Shown piece by piece: positions 62,828 to 64,000 of a DNA stretch of 64,000 nucleotides. The position numbers and the translations under genes are program-made. Every line of letters begins with the position of its first letter. The stretch's first letter is position 1. The stretch is from Brevibacillus daliensis. GTDB lineage: Bacteria > Bacillota > Bacilli > Brevibacillales > Brevibacillaceae. The DNA is taken from NCBI RefSeq assembly GCF_021245735.1, contig NZ_JAJISB010000001.1, forward strand, positions 62,001 to 126,000. Reading direction: 5' to 3'. The notes below the pieces were generated by a model. It saw only the letters and a program-made list of their open reading frames with translations. It searched no databases and was not told where the DNA came from.

Positions 62828-64000
62828 TCGAATGCACCTCCGAATCCACGAACAATAACAGGAGAGCCTGCTGAATTTTTCTCGAATAACATTCGGACGT
62901 TTACCGCCCATTGTTCTGCGGTTTTTGTTGTGTTTGTGAACATATAGCCGCGGTTAAACTTTACGTTGTTTGTAGCATCTTCCCAAAATGGTTCAGCATC
63001 CTGCCCGTTGTTCGTTACTTCAACTTTGTATGTGGCTCCAGCCGGAATATCCGCATCAATGGTAATGAGAATACGCTTAGCTGCTATATCTGTCTGGAAA
63101 GGATTTTTTAATTGGTATGAAATTTTGTCTGCTGTTCTGGTGAAGGTGTAGCTACGTACCGAAGTAAGACCCTGACTGTCTGTAGCTTCAATCGTTAGCT
63201 TGTGTACATCTGTTAGCGAAAGGCGAATCCATTTTTCTTGTGGGATGGTAGCTGTGTATTCTTGTGATGCTACTCCAGCAAAACTACGGATGGTCTGGTT
63301 GTTTATTTTTTCTGTGATGGTAAAGGCGTTTTGCTCTGGGTCGGTCACCGAATAGGTTATGGTTGGTACTGTATTGATTGCTCCAAGATTGCTGTTTTGA
63401 CCACTGACTAGTGGTGGGCGGTTGTGAATGACTCGGAAGGTGCGAATCGTTTCTGGTGATTTGCCTCCTTGGTCATCTTCTGCCCAGATTGTAATGGTGT
63501 GATCGGTGTTTTCTGGGAGATCGGTGCCTGTGATATCGACTGAGCCATCATGTAGGCGTTTGTTTTTATAGGTAAAGGTTTTTGCAAAAGAAAGAGGGCT
63601 CGTGCCATCCGAAATACCGGATGCGAGAGCCCTAGTCGTTCCATTGTTGATTTTGTATTTTGTTGTGATGACGTTGCTGTTATCTGAGTCTGAAGCGGAG
63701 CCTTCAATTCTTAATTCATTTCCTTCGGTCAATATCTGATTGTCAATAGGATTCGTAAGCGATACGGTAGGATTAGCATTGTCTATATACTCGACCGTAA
63801 CTGTATAAGAGTAATAGTAAGCATAAGTTCTGGTGTCAGCAGTCCACACCGTTCCACTATAATGTCCCGTTGCGGTTACGCTATATATGCGACCGTAAGT
63901 TATTTCAGGATCCCACGTACAACTTCCATATGAAGTAGACTGTCTATATAGCGTGCCGCTATATCCCCCGCTATTATATGATACATTCTGTGGTAATTTT
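62824..64000 (-). CDS. Phage tail/adhesin protein with Ig-like repeats (partial)
   Basis: The frame is open to the right edge, so the N-terminus is missing; at least ~391 residues lie here. From about 63800 down to 63150 there are two or three Ig-like beta-sandwich units (NPTVSLTNPIDNQILTEGNE, DITGTDLPENTDHTITIWAEDD). The part nearest the edge is rich in Tyr, Ser, Gly and Thr, with the unit YSGT repeated. The C-terminal 100 residues form a further domain with KVEVTNNGQDAEPFWEDAT. It looks like a tail-tip or baseplate protein that binds a host surface. Confidence 0.75.
   Translation of the reverse strand, partial: KLPQNVSYNSGGYSGTLYRQSTSYGSCTWDPEITYGRIYSVTATGHYSGTVWTADTRTYAYYYSYTVTVEYIDNANPTVSLTNPIDNQILTEGNELRIEGSASDSDNSNVITTKYKINNGTTRALASGISDGTSPLSFAKTFTYKNKRLHDGSVDITGTDLPENTDHTITIWAEDDQGGKSPETIRTFRVIHNRPPLVSGQNSNLGAINTVPTITYSVTDPEQNAFTITEKINNQTIRSFAGVASQEYTATIPQEKWIRLSLTDVHKLTIEATDSQGLTSVRSYTFTRTADKISYQLKNPFQTDIAAKRILITIDADIPAGATYKVEVTNNGQDAEPFWEDATNNVKFNRGYMFTNTTKTAEQWAVNVRMLFEKNSAGSPVIVRGFGGAFD

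Overview
The window is chromosomal DNA of a low-GC, endospore-forming Gram-positive bacterium. Spore genes (gpr, spoIIP), a T-box leader before leuS, CcpA- and CodY-like sites, lipoprotein oligopeptide-binding proteins and the conserved block yqeG-yqeH-aroE-yhbY-nadD-yqeK-rsfS-yqeM / comER-comEA-comEB-comEC / holA-rpsT-gpr-spoIIP-yqxA all point to Bacillales. Gene content and base composition fit Brevibacillus (B. laterosporus-like) best; the genus is an inference, not a search result.

Layout. 1-0.4 kb: end of a metal ABC permease. 0.46-8 kb (minus strand): a Rid-family protein and a complete peptide-uptake operon (dppD-dppF-dppA-dppB-dppC) followed by a proline peptidase. 8.2-12.7 kb: yqxA, spoIIP, gpr, rpsT and holA in the B. 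subtilis order. 13.3-17.5 kb: an ECF sigma/anti-sigma pair downstream of comEC. 17.7-28.7 kb (plus strand): comEB, an asparagine synthetase, comEA, a LytS/LytR two-component system, DUF485 plus two acetate/pyruvate-type sodium symporters, and comER; the comE locus is therefore broken up and partly flipped. 28.9-32.6 kb: small accessory genes (methyltransferase, TrmO-like, MFS, VanZ). 32.8-42.5 kb (minus): leuS with its T-box, the yqeM-to-yqeG housekeeping block, a Cys-rich protein, a DCC protein and DNA polymerase IV.

42.6-64 kb is accessory: acetyltransferases, an orphan OppA with a class I amidotransferase, a cytosolic beta-lactamase-like hydrolase, a TetR/MBL pair with a double operator, a broken nucleotidyltransferase, an MBOAT/SGNH envelope-acylation cluster with an unlisted 37-residue DltX-like microprotein, a redoxin, a CvfC-type HEAT protein, an SdpR/SdpI pair preceded by two perfect palindromes, a LytTR-DUF3021-ABC exporter operon, tRNA-Ser(UGA) and, at the right edge, the tail/lysis end of a prophage or PBSX-like element (tail protein, XkdX, BhlA/UviB, amidase, holin).

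Positions of sites outside coding regions were counted by hand and may be off by one or two bases. Several starts were moved inward from the longest possible reading frame because the ribosome-binding site, a terminator or family length demands it. No insertion sequence, CRISPR array or rRNA gene was seen.
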